Under the pieces are notes generated by a model, which was given only the letters and a program-made list of their open reading frames with translations, was not told where the DNA came from and did no database searches. A DNA stretch of 64,000 bases, taken from the NCBI GenBank assembly GCA_035222895.1, contig JAVYIG010005370.1, positions 1 through 64,000 on the forward strand, given 5' to 3'. The DNA is from Strongylocentrotus droebachiensis (lineage: Eukaryota > Echinodermata > Echinoidea > Camarodonta > Strongylocentrotidae). Numbering within the stretch: the first letter of the stretch is position 1; every line of letters begins with the position of its first letter. Made by a program: the position numbers and the translations under genes. Shown piece after piece: positions 10,421-24,000 of this stretch.

Positions 10421-11640
10421 CATTATTGGTGTAGAAGAATGAGGTTATATAACTTTGTTACATCTAGCTTAGTAAAGCTTTGCACACGCATTTTACACAA
10501 TCAATATCTTTAATTACATTTGAACCCCTCGATGTCAAAGGGAAACATGTATATTAATTTTAGACTCCTCAAATGAATAAATTAATGAATGAAAGAAATA
10601 ATAAATGAATAAGTACATGAGCAAACAAATGAATAAATGAATGACTAAATATAAATATAAATATAAACTTCGTTTATACGACGTCTTCCTTTAATAAAGG
10701 GCCAAAGGTCAAAGGTCGTCCTTCCCATATCCAGGATTGTCTCAGTGATTTGAATATATATCAAAATATACCGTGTTCTGAAAGCATGGAGAGGCTCCGG
10801 TTGAAATTAGAGCATAGTACTTTTTTCTGACGTATGAATCCTGAAGAAAGTAGTCACTATGCCACTCACCGAAAATAATTCATGATTTACCGAATTCGTA
10901 AAAAAGAAAGTGCATTGTATGTTTGATGTATAAACCTCATCAAAATATTAAAATCTATAAATTTCTTGAATAGAAAACAAATTGAGCTCGGCTAGAGCCG
11001 GGGTAATAATATGATTTCAGGGCTCCCGGGAGAACACTACGAATACTGACGAGGCTACCCTTGGTAAACAAGACATTATTATTTGTTTTATTATTATTAT
11101 TATTTGTTTTAATGTGTGAAAAAGAAATGTATCTGAACGGCGAAGCATTTAATGATAACATTTGCAACAAGAAGATGTTTACAGAATGTTAAAATATTGT
11201 TCTTTTTAAAATGGCCCCTGCCATCCAAAAAAAAGTTTATTCATGTTGGTGTGTAGTCCTGCATGCGTTTCATATTTTGATATGTTAACTTCTGAATGTG
11301 TTCCATAGATTTTCAAATATTTGTTCAAACTTGTTAAGCTCCATCCTAAATATGCTCCAGATCTCATTCCCCTTGTGACATCATCTGCCAGTCATCATTG
11401 AGCTAAATTGAGAAAGTGGTATGAAACACTGCCAAAGTTGACCACCTATTATAATACTTAATACAATAGCAACATCAAATTTGGTATGTCAGACATGCTG
11501 TAACATCACCAGGAAGACAAAGGCAATGATGATGAATTGTCATGTATGAAAGCATGCAATTATATAATGACAGTGTGCTGAGCTAGGGTAAATTATATAC
11601 CATTATCTATTGTAGAATATTAGTTTCCCCAACTCAGGGG
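10421..11640. other. Intergenic; contains a block shared with 32.9 kb
   Basis: 10,680-10,900 resembles 32,890-33,090 (shared 'cttcccatatccaggattg', 'aaaatataccNtg', 'gttgaaatta'). In unit 2 this block lies between two receptor-tail exons, so this may be remaining receptor intron from unit 1. I found no matching exon here. (AATG)n-like sequence is at 10,570-10,650. Confidence 0.45.
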
Positions 11641-11950
11641 CGGCCAAGCAACTTCCAAAGTGTGTGTGGGGGGGGGGGGGGGGGGCGCCAAGAGAAAAAG
11701 GGCACCTATAAAGGGAAATCTGAAAACGAAAATATATAATTTTTTAGACACTAGTATAAACCCTTACATTGTGATTACATTATCAGGGATGATTTCAACT
11801 TTTGTTTCACTTTATACACCATACAAGATATTGCTTAAGCATCATGCTTTGCAGTTGGATGTAATGGTCTGAAAAATTATTTGCGAGCGAGCGAAGCGAG
11901 CGATGACAAAAATTAAGATTTTGTGAGGGCGCAGTGCAAAAAATTACATC
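11636..11950. repeat. Low-complexity and repeat-like segment
   Basis: It begins AGGGGCGGCC with a long G run (about 11,666-11,685) and contains the near-palindromic CGAGCGAGCGAAGCGAGCGA at 11,884-11,903. It looks like the edge of a MITE. No gene. Confidence 0.4.
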
Positions 11951-12029
11951 TTATAAAGACGAAAAAAAACAATCATGATAAAGATTACAGAAAATTTTGA
12001 GAAGGCAAATGACACAAATATGGAATAAC

Positions 12030-14080
12030 TTATACTCGGGGATTTCAATGTCGATTACAAACTTAATGAAACTCTTCATGATAATCATGTTCATGGCTTG
12101 GAGAATTTATTTATATTAACCCAATTGGTCACCAAGCCCAAGAGAGTTACTACAAAATCAGCAACTTGTATTGATCACATCTTGAGCACAACACCTGAAA
12201 AAACACATTTTAGCTGACGTACTTAATATATCATTCAGTGATAACTAAATCGTACATATTGTCATTGATTTAAAGAATACAAAAGAAATTCATAAATTGA
12301 GACGGTTTCGGGATTTCAAGCAATTCGATGAAGCTCGATTCCTTGAAGCTATTAAAACTAATAATATTTTTGAATTGTATAATGAAAACTCTCAGCCTCT
12401 GACTTTGGCATTGAAATCCTGGAAATAAACTTTCTTGAAAATAAGTGATGATTATGCACCTTTTAAAGAAGTACGGGTAAAAGATCGATATTGCCCTTGG
12501 ATTACTAATGACATTATTCGGCTCATGTATAAACGAGATCATTTGAAGAGTAAAGCTGACTCAACGAAATTTCATGATGATCATTGTGAATATGTGAAGT
12601 GTACAAGAATTATGTTAACAGATTAAGAAATGAAAGAATTTTTTTTTTTATTTCAATGATGTTTCTAAGAAATATAGTAATAATGGTAAGAAATTATGGA
12701 AAGAAATGCAACAGGTAACAGGCATGACTAAAAATGATAGTTCATCATCTTGTTGTATAGATAGTGATAAAATGAATGATTTCTTTGTTAATGTTGGTAA
12801 TAATATTTCACAATCATTTCCTCAAAGTAAGTCTATTAAATGGAAAAACCCAGCATATATGTATGAGTTCAAATAGAGTCTCTGAAAAAGGAGAAAATAC
12901 TTAGATATTTGCTTCTTTCAGATAAAAATAGTAATACTGATGTACTAGGATTTGATACAAGGTTACTTCAAATAGCAGCACCATATATATATGAATCCTT
13001 AACAGGTATATTTAATTCAAGCATACAATGTAGAGATGTACCAGAAGACTAGAATTTGGCTAGGACAACTCCAATTTATGAGGGAAAAGGTTCAAGGAAT
13101 GAAGAAAAAACTACCGTCCCATTTCTGTTGAAAGCCATATCCCTAAAATAATAGAAAAGGGAATTCAGGAACAACTGCTACGTTATCTTCTTAAACATAA
13201 TCTTATCAATATGAACAACATGCTTTCCTACCGAAGCATTCAACAACAACTTGTATGCATAGAGTTGTCGATGAATTTCTTGATGCATTTAATGAAAAAG
13301 AAAAAGTTGGGGCATGTTTCTTAAATATATCGAAATGTTTCGATAGTGTAGACCATGATATTCTACTTTTCAAAATACAGCAATATGGTATTGCTGAAAA
13401 CATGCTAAGATGGTTTTTTAAGGTTATCTGAAGGAAAGAAAAACAAGTTGTATTTCGGCAAGGTAAACTTTCTGCAAAAAAAGCAAATGTCTGTACGGGT
13501 ACCACAAGGAGGAGTACTTGCCTCGATCATATTTTTTTTTTTTTTTCAATGATATGTCACAATCAAACAAATCTGGTGTTATAACAATATATGCTGATGA
13601 TGTTATTTTATTCGAAATAGGGAAAGATGTGCAGACAATAACCTCTATACTTCAATCAAATATTGATTCTGTTAATGATTGGTATAAACAAACCCACTTA
13701 AGGATTAATGTTGAAAAAACAAAGAGTATATTACTGCAAACGCGTTCTCATGACATTCTGAAAATATATATTGATAGAATTGAAATTGAGCAGGTCAAGT
13801 CCATACGATACTTAGGCGTTGAAATTCATGAAAATTTAAAATGGGATAGACATGTAAATAACCTATGTAAATCTATTGGATACAAGATTCGTTCTTTTGG
13901 AAAACTGAGGACATTTCTTAGTTCTTCTTTACTGAACACGTATCTTTATAAATTAACAATACAACCCTGCATCGATTAATGGTATTTCTGTCTGGGCCAA
14001 CAGTGCAGATAAATATAAAACTAAACTACAAAGATTACAAAAAGGAGCCGCACATTTATATAACTGGCATTTTTTGTATT
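12030..14080 (+). mobile_element. Degenerate Jockey/CR1-type LINE, EN C-terminus to RT end
   Basis: Pieces in order: endonuclease C-terminus ('GDFNVDYKLNE', 'SATCIDHILSTTPE' near 12,040-12,210); linker (DRYCPWITNDIIRLMYKRDH, 12,435-12,626; KKLWKEMQQVTG, near 12,700); RT motif A-like 'ACFLNISKCFDSVDHDIL' near 13,310-13,370; the YADD catalytic box (TIYADDVILF, near 13,590); and 'RYLGVEIHENLKWDRHV' plus the 'YKLTIQPCID' segment to 13,979. Several frameshifts and stops break the ORF and the 5' part is missing. The long T runs near 12,640 and 13,532 disrupt the frame. It is a pseudogene copy. Confidence 0.85.
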
Positions 14081-14084
14081 GGCC

Positions 14085-14516
14085 CTCTGGGGCAGGCCGG
14101 GGCAAATCCGTACAGAGGCTGCTCGGAGATTGTACGGAAATCGTGCAATTTCAGTGCAGTATAGCCACTTACGACATGTCTACGTGCTACGGGTTACGAT
14201 TTTTCAAATTTGTATAACTTCCCGCGAAACAAAATAGTTGAGATCGCGGAGACCGTGAATCCCTACGAAAATCTCACGGCCGCCTCCTGCCTCTGCACGG
14301 AGGCCGCAAGGAAAAGGGGATACGGGCAGGATACGGGCTCCGTAGACTAATCGCAGACCAAATGTAATCCAGGCATAAGCCAAGTGGGCGCCGGGGTGCT
14401 AAGTTGGCTGCTCTCAATTCTCCCGACGTTTTTATCTGACCGTTAGGGCCCGTGAGGCACCTAACGGGTCCTGTGCGGGCTCCGGATGGTGCCCAGACGG
14501 GCACTCACGATTTTTG
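14085..14516. other. GC-rich islet, possible DNA-transposon remnant
   Basis: Markedly GC-rich in an AT-rich region. The ends are imperfectly inverted: it starts near CCCTCTGGGGCAGGCCGGGG and ends with the complement of CCGTCTGGGCACCATCCGG. It follows the LINE at 14,080 without a gap. The interior also carries 'acggcc', 'gtaCGG' and similar motifs. No protein domain was recognised in any frame. Confidence 0.35.
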
Positions 14517-14579
14517 CTGTTAATTTTCAATGTACAACGCAGCTTTGAATACAGAGGCGCGGATGTCAGAGGACATTTA

Positions 14580-14885
14580 ATTTAAGTTGATACCAGTTGT
14601 TATGTTAGAGCCAATTTCCTTGCAACATTGCCCCGAAAAATGTGTTTATTTTGGTCCGCGGTGTCAGGACAGTGTCACGCACCCCATGCATCGTAATTTT
14701 TGACCACGAATCATCGGGCAGGCAAATCTGGTATCGACTTAAAGCTTAGACATAACAAAAAATGTTGGTAATCAAATTTAAGTGGAAATTCCTGGAAATC
14801 AAAACATTTCCTCTGGATTTATAAAAAAAACATAGATAGTTTGTCCATTTTTCAGTGAATTACCCTATAATATATTATGAAGATT
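14580..14885 (-). repeat. Interspersed repeat R3, inverted copy
   Basis: Its reverse complement matches 31,215-31,620: 'cttcataatatattatagggtaattcactgaa', an A/T middle, then 'gacaccgcggacc' and 'attgccccgaaaaatgtgtttattttggtccgcgg'. Only the order of the inner blocks differs. Confidence 0.65.
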
Positions 14886-15179
14886 GTGTTTCTATCCATT
14901 TTTAACCCACTCAAATATAATGCGCATAATATCATACAAAATAAGGACATGATAAAATCAATGGGATCAGACATGTATACCACCTGTCCAGTTGAGAGCA
15001 AAAGAGGTGTTAATAATATCACACCTCTCTGAGTCGCAGTATCCATACAAACTTGACATAATGACGATATGGGAAGAGTTGGGGATTGAGTTTTGAGCGT
15101 CATGTAACGCCTGGCTGGAATGCTCCCCAGGGAGTGGAGACTGTGCACACATTGTGTGCGGGGAAGCACTTAATCCAAT

Positions 15180-15265
15180 GACTGGGGTATTAGTATATTT
15201 GTAAAGCGCTTAAAGACATTTGTATTAAGCACTATATACAAATTAAATATTATTTATTTTTTATT
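15180..15265. repeat. SINE/LINE tail-like fragment
   Basis: The phrase 'ttgtaaagcgcttaaagaca...aagcactatatacaaat' resembles the conserved 3' tails of CR1/L2-mobilised elements ('AAAGCGCTTTGAG..GCGCTATATAAAT'). Confidence 0.4.
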
Positions 15266-15409
15266 AATTTTTGAAGTTTCTTCTATGTTATATAGGCAGA
15301 GATGTTGTGGTAGAACATTACAGATTGGTAGAACATTACAGATTGCCGGTCCCGCGTATGAGCGTTCGGCTGCCTAAGTGTTTTTTTGCGTGGGTTTTGA
15401 AGTTATATT

Positions 15410-15780
15410 TTATTGTTTGAGATGACATTTGGAACCTGAATGTGTGATCTGTAGTTCAGAGGGGTAATGTGGATCAATATTCATCAAGCATGTGTAAACC
15501 AAAGGTGCCATTTTTATATTCAATGCTCTCTTTGTGGGAAGATAATGTGATTGAGCACTGGGTTCTCTCTTCTTTGCACCAAATACCAGACGAGCCGCTC
15601 TATTTGGTATCATCTGGAGCTTTTTCACTGCGCTACAATTCATATTTGCAAAAACTCCCATAATCAAGTCTTCCAAAAACATTGCATGCGTGGTCAGTAA
15701 GATATCTCCCAACATTGTTTCAGGTGGTAGTTTGCTATCTGGCACACTCTATTCGGGCATGGTTTGACATTGACAGTGTC
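15410..15780 (-). mobile_element. CR1-like LINE RT C-terminal fragment, minus strand
   Basis: On the minus strand KLQMIPNRAARLVFGAKKRE is followed by HYLPTKRALNIKMAPLVYTC, matching the CR1/L2 pattern 'LQxxxNxAARLVxxxxxxxH..LHWLPVxxRIxFKxxxLxYK'. Only this terminal part remains. Confidence 0.75.
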
Positions 15781-16600
15781 TGGTTAAATTGAACACCTTT
15801 TTTTGAAACAGTAGATACAACAATAGCGGTGTTTCCAATCTGAAGGTCCAGATCTCTCAGCTATCGATTTCTTTTCTACACATGCACATTCTTAAATGCA
15901 ATTTATTACAAGTCCATGGCATGATTTCTATTTCGGATCTCTGTTAAAAGTGTATAAAATCTCCTATTCAAGACATAACAGATACAATAATTTTGTTCTC
16001 TTTACTCTCTTAGTGATTGTAAAGTTAGATGTCAATTATAATGAATTTATGTTATAGTACATTCTATCAACATTAAATGTGTCATTTGCAGCATTTCGTT
16101 TCATTTCTATAATTCAATGAAGCTTTATATCACTGAAGGCTTGTTCACGTGCATAACTGAATTTTCAAGAAAGAAGAAGAAAACCTTTGTTTTTTCGATA
16201 GAAGGTTCCCTTTACCTAATCTGAACACCAATTTAACCTATATGTAACTTAAGAGAAGCTTGAATCCCTTCAATGCTTAATATTGACTGAACGATACACG
16301 TGTTCGAAAAGTGGATATAAAGAGGCAAACAATCCCATGCACATTGTATGAAATAGATGTTTCTAAGCTTTTAATAACTCATTCCACCATATTTCTTTCC
16401 CCCTAAAAGGTACAATGCCCCGAAACGTTCTATTAACCCTTTTTTTATTCGATAACTTTACCAAAGAAATACTTCAAAAATACCAGTCATTGGAGCTGCC
16501 TAATCATTCACCGCTTGGAAACACAGGGGCAAGCAGCTCACAATGTATTAGAAACCACTACCAGCACGTTTTTGCTGCTGCCACTTCTACCCCCAAAGTA
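15781..16600. other. Upstream of SAMHD1 copy 1, no clear feature
   Basis: The 5' exon(s) and promoter of SAMHD1 copy 1 are expected in or above this region. An ATG at 16,415 follows an acceptor-like 'cctaaaag', but its 78-aa frame (MPRNVLLTLFLF...) shows no SAM domain or other recognised family, so I do not call it. Confidence 0.4.
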
Positions 16601-16601
16601 G

Positions 16602-16760
16602 CCCCCCTTAGAATGTTAGAGCCTACAAACATACAAAGTACGCCGAAATAGTGGTGGGCATCTTTTGTTGCATGATTGTAGGCTCTAACATTTTAAGGGG
16701 GGGGGGACCTAGGAGAGGGGGGGGGGGACCTAGGGGGACCTAGGGGGACCTATGGCCCCT
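16602..16760. repeat. Inverted repeat plus GGGGGACCTA minisatellite
   Basis: The arms 16,602-16,627 and 16,679-16,705 pair (CTTAGAATGTTAGAGCCTAC with GTAGGCTCTAACATTTTAAG). They are followed by several GGGGGACCTA units to about 16,755. The equivalent place in copy 2 (41,800-41,865) has the same TTAGAGCC motif and a G run but no minisatellite. Confidence 0.7.
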
Positions 16761-16902
16761 TTAAGAATTTTAGAGCCAACGCACGACTTTCATATGCTGT
16801 CATGTGAAGAAAAAAAACATCAGTACACACAATGAAAAAGGTTCGAAAATATGCTCCAATTGAAAGTTCCGGTATTCAGTTTCGTTCTGTTTCTCAATAC
16901 AG

Positions 16903-17063
16903 GTTATCAATGACCCCATTCATAGCAGTGTTGAGATGCCGAAGCATTGCCAGATAATTATCGATACACCAGAGTTTCAGAGACTACGATTCATCAAGCA
17001 GCTTGGCTGTACCTCATATGTGTTCCCCAGCGCCGTCCATACCAGATTTGAACACTCAATAGG
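16903..17063 (+). CDS. SAMHD1: SAMHD1 copy 1, exon with VINDPIH allosteric motif
   Basis: Acceptor atacag|GTTATC, donor ATAGG|gtacgt, phase 0 to 2. It reads [12 protein letters not shown], then [18 protein letters not shown] and HTRFEHSIG. It holds the GTP-site residues (N119, D137, Q142, R145 by human numbering), Q149 and R164 of the dNTP site, and metal ligand H167. A preceding exon must end in phase 0; it was not found. Confidence 0.9.
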
Positions 17064-20000
17064 GTACGTTAAGTTTTCATAATGAGAGATTTAAGGGGTG
17101 ATTGGGTCGGGTAGAAATGGAAACAGGAAAAAATCTCGAGTAGCGGTTGTAGCCTTGTAGGGATGTAAATAAACAGACAAATCGAAGACCAATAATCACT
17201 ATACCTGGCTTTGTTTGCTAAGTTTTAAGAATTTGTCTACTGTTCCAGCTATGAAAGTGGCCTTTGTTTTTGTTAACCATGATACCATGAAGATTTAACT
17301 AGCAGATTATACCTCAACTTATCTTTATTCGATAGTAAGGTTTTCACTCGTACATCAAAAGTTCCCTCGTTATTAGTTAGGCCTGTCCTCCGAATATAAA
17401 ATTGCAAAATCACGACCCTTATTGTGAAGCATTTGTCCTTCCATTGAACAAAAAATAAGTTAGCAAGATGCTTGATATTGTAAATTGCTCCGGGATTTCA
17501 TTCATCAAAAGTATGTTTGCGATTGGGCTTTCGGTAAGAAATGAGTAAAGGGTAAGTGTTAGATACAGTGTTGAGTATAACGTTGATGTTAAGAATTCAG
17601 TTAGTGTACTGAGGAGATTCAGGCGGATAAATTGTCGCCGGAGCATGACTCGTATAACCAGTGAGGGGATAGGTGAACTGGATATCGTCAGGTCTAATTT
17701 CTTGGTCATGAAAAGACATGCGACAGATATTGGATCCTGTCAAGACACATTCACTCAGGAAGAAAAATAATACCAAATCTGTGTTAAGACAAAATAATTC
17801 TTGTGTTTTTCCAAACCTGTATTTGTGTATTTTTTTTCTAATGACACCAACTGTCACTTTCTATGGCAGTAAATGACCGTCTTTTAGTTGCCAGGAGCTG
17901 TCCTACAATATTATAATAATAAAAAGAACCTTTTAACAAAATATCACTATTTCAGACAATTTTATATTCCATTTTCAATGCAGTGTCAGCCACTTGGCAG
18001 GCAAACTGGCCTCAATTCTCCAAGAGAATGATCATAACAGCAGCACGCCTATTCTGAACACTGAGGTCGCTTGTGTCGAGATCGCCGGTCTCTGTCATGA
18101 CCTCGGACACGGCGCCTTCTCTCATGCTTTTGAAGACATCGTACCACCAGACAAGGATGGCAAGAAATGGAAAGTAAGTTGAACAAAATACAGGCACGAT
18201 GGCTCAGTGGTAGATCAGTGGCTCAGTACCAGGAAGTCCCGCGCTTAAAACCAAATCGATGAGCCAGTGCCCTTCATAAGGCTTTAATCCTCATTACTAA
18301 GTCACTCGGAGAGGACCTATGGCCGTCGGTCCCATTGTTGATAAGGAACAAGCATGCACATGCTTACTTAGCACTCAGGTCAAACAAACCAAACATTGAT
18401 ATTAAGAGGCGACTATCCACCTTTGCTATTAGGGGCAATGCATATCAGTCGAAGTTACACAAGTCATAGGATTCATCCGTTTCTAGTTTTCACGGTTAAT
18501 TTAGGGTCAGCATTTTAGGGGGACAAGGGGAGAGAATGACATTTAAAAAAACTTGATATTTTAATATGTGCAATGTGAGTATTGTAAAGCGTGTTATTGG
18601 CCGGCAATATTTCATTAGGATTGGCTGGGTGAAATATTTCGTAACACTATTAATCAACTCGAATCTGAAGAAAAAAAAAAAAAAAAAAAATGTTATTTGC
18701 AAAATAGTCTGTTCGTAATATTTATATCAAATTTGTATCTTCAAGACAATATTATATTTTTATAAGTGTAAACTATTTTGCCCTTAACACGATGGTAAAC
18801 ACTTTCGAAAAAAATCAAGTCCAGAGAAATTGTAATATCTTACTTTATATCCCATAGAAATCATGTTCGTATTTTATAACACGTCAATATAATTTTCGCC
18901 CATTTTTATATGTGAGGGGCAAGGCTATTGGAATTACCTTAAGTTGATTTTTCGAAAGTCTTTGAGATCCGGCGTTCTTTACTTCTATGCATATGTGTTT
19001 AATAATAACGCAAGTCAATCACTATCTACACAATCTTTGCAGCATGAAGAGCAGTCAGTCATCATGCTCAAATATCTCATCAAGCATAACAGCCTAGAGA
19101 AGAAGCTCGAAGAACACAATATCTACCCCAAAGATATCGACTTCATCTGTCAGCTTATTCTCGGTGTCAACGAGGGTGAAGAAATGGTATAAATGAGACG
19201 ATCAAAAGAGAAAGAAAGAGATAGAGAAAGAGAGAGAGAGAGAGTGAAGAGAAAGAGAAAGAATGGGGAGGGGGGTTCGAGTTGTTAAAGCCTCTGATTT
19301 CATCTTGGCAAAGTCGTGTGGTTACCGTTAGCATACTTGTGTCGGTTTAGTATAATTTATATAGATTTGAATATCATTTTTACTCGGAAATTTCAATGTT
19401 TTAGAGAACTTACCATGTGCTTTAGTATTATGTGAGGATATATGCGAGGTAGTGTGTATGTGTGTTTAGCTGAAGACAGGGAATTTTTTGATAATATTTC
19501 TCATTTTGTATAATCTTTATAATTAATATTCATATTCAGAAATTTTACAAACAAAAATTCAGTGTAACAATGAAAAATATTATTAATGAACGGCGAAAGA
19601 CATTGTAGGGTAATGTCACATAGAATTAGATGGACAAAACATAAGACAACGGAACAAGAAACCATACAAAAGTTTGTTTTTTTCTCCCTTCTCTCCCCCT
19701 CCCCTCCATACACTATCTCTCCATAACCATTTATATGTACGTTCCCCCCACACCCTGTCTGATTCTTCCTGTCTCTTTCTTTTAAATACTCGGTCTGCCT
19801 CTCTCTGTATGCCTGTTTCCGTATGTCTGTCTGTTTCTCTCTGAGTCTCTGCTTGCCTCTGTAACCTTCTCTCACAATACCCTTCAAAACGTATCAGCTT
19901 CGTGAGAACAAGTTCTGCCTGTATCAGATAGTGAACAACAGTGTAAACGGGGTGGACGTGGACAAATGGGACTATATTGCTCGGGACACCCACTACCTAG

Positions 20001-21031
20001 GCATGAAGTCTGCATTCGACTTCAATCGTATTCTGCCCTTCGTGAAGGTTCTCGATGTGAAGCGAGGCGATAAGACCAGGAGGGAACTCTGCTTTAGAGA
20101 CAAGGTATACACTCACTAAAAATACAGGTTCAAGTCTGCACTCAAAACCCTGGAAACGGTATAAATAGCAGAACCTCGAACATAGGATGCATGCCTGAGT
20201 CTCAAAAACGTATGAGTTTGCACCCGATACGATGCACGACTATGAAGCTTACAACATCAAACCTTGAGAGGTTGAAATGTTAACCATAATCATGAAGAGT
20301 GTTAGATACAAGAGTGAATCCAAACACTCAGGAGTGCTGCCTATTGTACCATTTAAAGTATATTATCATGACTATAACAATATTACTACTTTGCGTTACT
20401 TCGTATCGTATTCAAGTATGGTTAATTGAATTAAATTTAGATTGTTCTTCTTTTAAAACGATTTTTTAAATCTTCTTCATTGTTTTAGGTAGCAAGTGAT
20501 CTGAACCATATGTTTCTCACAAGACGCCGTCTTCATTACACATCTTACCAGCACAGGGTCAGCAAGATCATCACCATCATGTAATCAGATAAAATTGTTT
20601 TTCGCTTGATTTGATTTTATTTGAATATTTTACGCATGATACCTTGGAGAGGTATACACAATTTTATCCATTGAAGCAAACAATTTACATGTACTGTTTT
20701 TTATTTATACAAAAACACAGCATTGACACAAATGATTTCAGTTCCTGAGGATAATGGAATTATATAAACAATAAATCGTATTCACAATCAATCTAGTTGA
20801 AATCTTCTTTATAGCACGATATTTATATTTTAATAAACTCCTCAAAACTAATGATGGAAAACAAAAGTTTGTGTTTAAAAATAATGTTATTTGTTATGAT
20901 ATTCCATCCATACAATTAGCAGTACATCCAAAGGACATGGTCAAAAGAGCAAAGTTGCAAATAAAACAAATAACCCCATTCAACCTAACACACTACTACC
21001 CCAAACCCCATCATGCAACACACACACACAC

Positions 21032-21070
<39 letters not shown>

Positions 21071-24000
21071 CACACACCTGGATCCATATATCCAACCTTT
21101 CATTACTGAAATAATTGTATTAATAGAAAAGTTGAGTTCTTGTTTCAATCCGTAAATGCCTTTCAAAGTACATGGTTATTGTTCTTATTCTTATTTATGA
21201 CATTTCTAGTGCTCTTTTAGGACCTAAAAATGCTATGAAGGTAATTTAAGACCCCGAAATGTGTGAAATGTAGCCAATATGATCACACCAATTCAGCTCC
21301 ACTTTCAAAATATTACAGTGACCGTTAATTAATTAATTGATAATAACAATACACGACTCGGCTGTTTGTGCCTACTTATAACCAACACGAAAAAGCCAAT
21401 ATCGACATTGGCTGGAATAAAATGTATAATGCGCTATCTCATTTTTTTAAACGGCTGGTTCAAATTATTGAATATTTGTGGGGCACCACAAATATTAGAA
21501 ATCTTTATATTTATGGATATATCAGCCCTTTCTCAACCGATTTTGACAAAACAAAGATGATGTTGTCACTTAAATGTTATGGTCCTTCAAATATGACACT
21601 CAGTTTTTCATCATCTCACAACAAAATTATTTTGTGTAGCGCCCCCTGCAACAAAACTTAACTTTCCCTTTAAGTTGTCGAGGCGTCAGCGCTGATACAA
21701 CAAAACTACATTAATAAAGGACATATAATGAGGTACAAATGCAAGAAATTGTTTTGACATGATTTTGACTATATTGTAACAAAACATAATATGAAAATTG
21801 CGTTGCCAAGCAACGCGCCATTTTAGCTCAATGCGCTTGTACGCATTGTTTGTATACTGTTTGTTGCACTTGTTTGTAATTGGTAATTTTGAATTCACTT
21901 TCTGAGGAATAAACCTTAACCGGTAATAGTTATTTGTTTTTATATATTATGCACACATATATGAATATATAGTACTATTAATTTATATAAGTATATAATA
22001 TATATATATATGCATATCACAAAACCTTATTTGTAATATTTTTGTAGGTTGAAGGACGCTTTCAAAGAAGCAGCTGATCATCTCTTATTTGCTGGTGAAG
22101 GCAGGTAAGTTTCCTTCACACATCAGAACTACATTCCTTGTGTTGCCTAAACAGTTGATTATAAACATGTAATTCCGTGTCATGGATGAAAAAAGGAGTC
22201 AATGAGAAAACATCGCAGTCGTTGAATTTGGGTAGTATGTAATCATAGAATTGACTGGTTAACTTAACGTTTAAAAGGCTGGCTCCTGTACCATAACTTT
22301 GTTTTGCATTTGCATATGAAACTTTTTCAGAAAGGAGTACAGCCTATTGGAGACTGTGAAGGACCCCGAGGCCTTCTGCCAAGTCGATGACACCATTGTC
22401 AACGACATCATGCGATCACGATCTCAAGAACCAGGAATGTTGAAGGCACGGGAGATCATAGACCGGATACACAAGAGAGAACTCTACCAGTGCATTGCGG
22501 AATGCCACCATGCCAACGAAGAGGTATTTCATGTCTTCCAAGTTTAAAATGTTTCAAAGTCAGGGTATGTTAATACCAACATGGCTTCCACTGCTGTAAC
22601 GTATTCCAATTACGCCATATCTCAGTGCAGGCGTACATAAAACGATTCTGGTTCCCGTACATTTATCAAACGCATCATTAGTTGGTGATGCATTGAGGGG
22701 CCTGGCTGTCAAAATATCGAGACATTTAAAGCAGCGGATGGAATTATACATAAATAGTGGTGTCAGTAGAATAGCCTGAATTTAAGGAAAATGGTAGCAA
22801 TAATATTTAGTAGTAGCAAAAGTGATGACAGTGGTATTAGGAGTTGTTAAAAATATCAATAATCAATAGTGATAATGATATTATTATTAAAAATGATAAT
22901 GATTACATGAAACAAAAAATTAAAATAGTGGCGACAATAATGTGATGATCATAATAATAAAACAACAATAACAATAATAATAATAATAATAGTACTTCAA
23001 TACCGACAAGGACAATCATAATAATCATCCTTATGATAATGATGATGATAATAATAGTAATAATAATAACAACAATAATAATAATAGTAACAGTAATTAG
23101 TAGACTAGCCAAAAAGGCTATAGAAAAAGATCCTATGACATTTTGGGGTAATGCATAGCAACCATGCTAAAACTTCTGCAAAATTACTAAGGAATAGGCG
23201 TGGGTGTGTGATAAGGTTATTAAAGGCGTTAATATTGGAGGAATTGAAGTCAAAAAAGTTTTATATGCAGATGACATGACAATATTTGTTAGAAATAAAG
23301 AATATGTAGAAAGAGTAAAGGACATTTATACGTTATTTAAGAAAAAATAGTGGTTTACGGGTTAATGCGGAAAAAACTAATATTATTAAATTGGGGAAAA
23401 TCAAAGACAAATCAGAAAAACTTCCCTTCGGGAATGTGGTTAAAGATATTAAGATTTTGGGAGTGTATTTTTGCGTTAGACGTCAGAATAAGAAAGGAAT
23501 TGAATTATAAGAAGATTTAAAGCAAGATTAAAAGACTTTTCGGATGGTAGAAACAGAGGGACCTTACGGTATTTGGAAAAATTAATTTATTAAAGACATA
23601 TTCATTATGTTAATTAAATTACGTTTTTGCTTCACTTCTGGTTCCAAAGTGGGTCATATCGGACATACAGAAAATATGTTTTTAATTTATATGGAATGGG
23701 AAAGATCGAATTAAGGAATTTATATTGTATCAAGGTTATAATGAAGGAGGGTTACAAATGACTAATTTTGACTCGTTTGTAAAAACCCAACGGGTAATGT
23801 GGGTGAAAAGACTATTGTACGGAGAAAAACATATGAGATGTAAGCTTTACTTTGCTTTCTGCTTCAAGATGGTAGGGGGTAGATTAATTGTTTTGTGTAA
23901 CTATGAATCCAAGTTATTAAGTTTCAAAGTACCTAAGTTCTATTTAGAAATGATCAAAGCATGGTAAGAGTTAGAAAGTTGTAGGAATTCTGAAAAAAAA

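Noticed and set aside
13206..13505. 99-codon minus-strand frame
   Set aside because: Antisense shadow of the LINE reverse transcriptase.
16415..16651. First coding exon of SAMHD1 copy 1 (MPRNVLLTLF...)
   Set aside because: No SAM-domain similarity, no donor joining 16,903 in phase 0, and no counterpart in copy 2.
22903..23112. Poly-Ile/Val/Leu frame
   Set aside because: Direct reading of (AAT)n/(GAT)n repeats.
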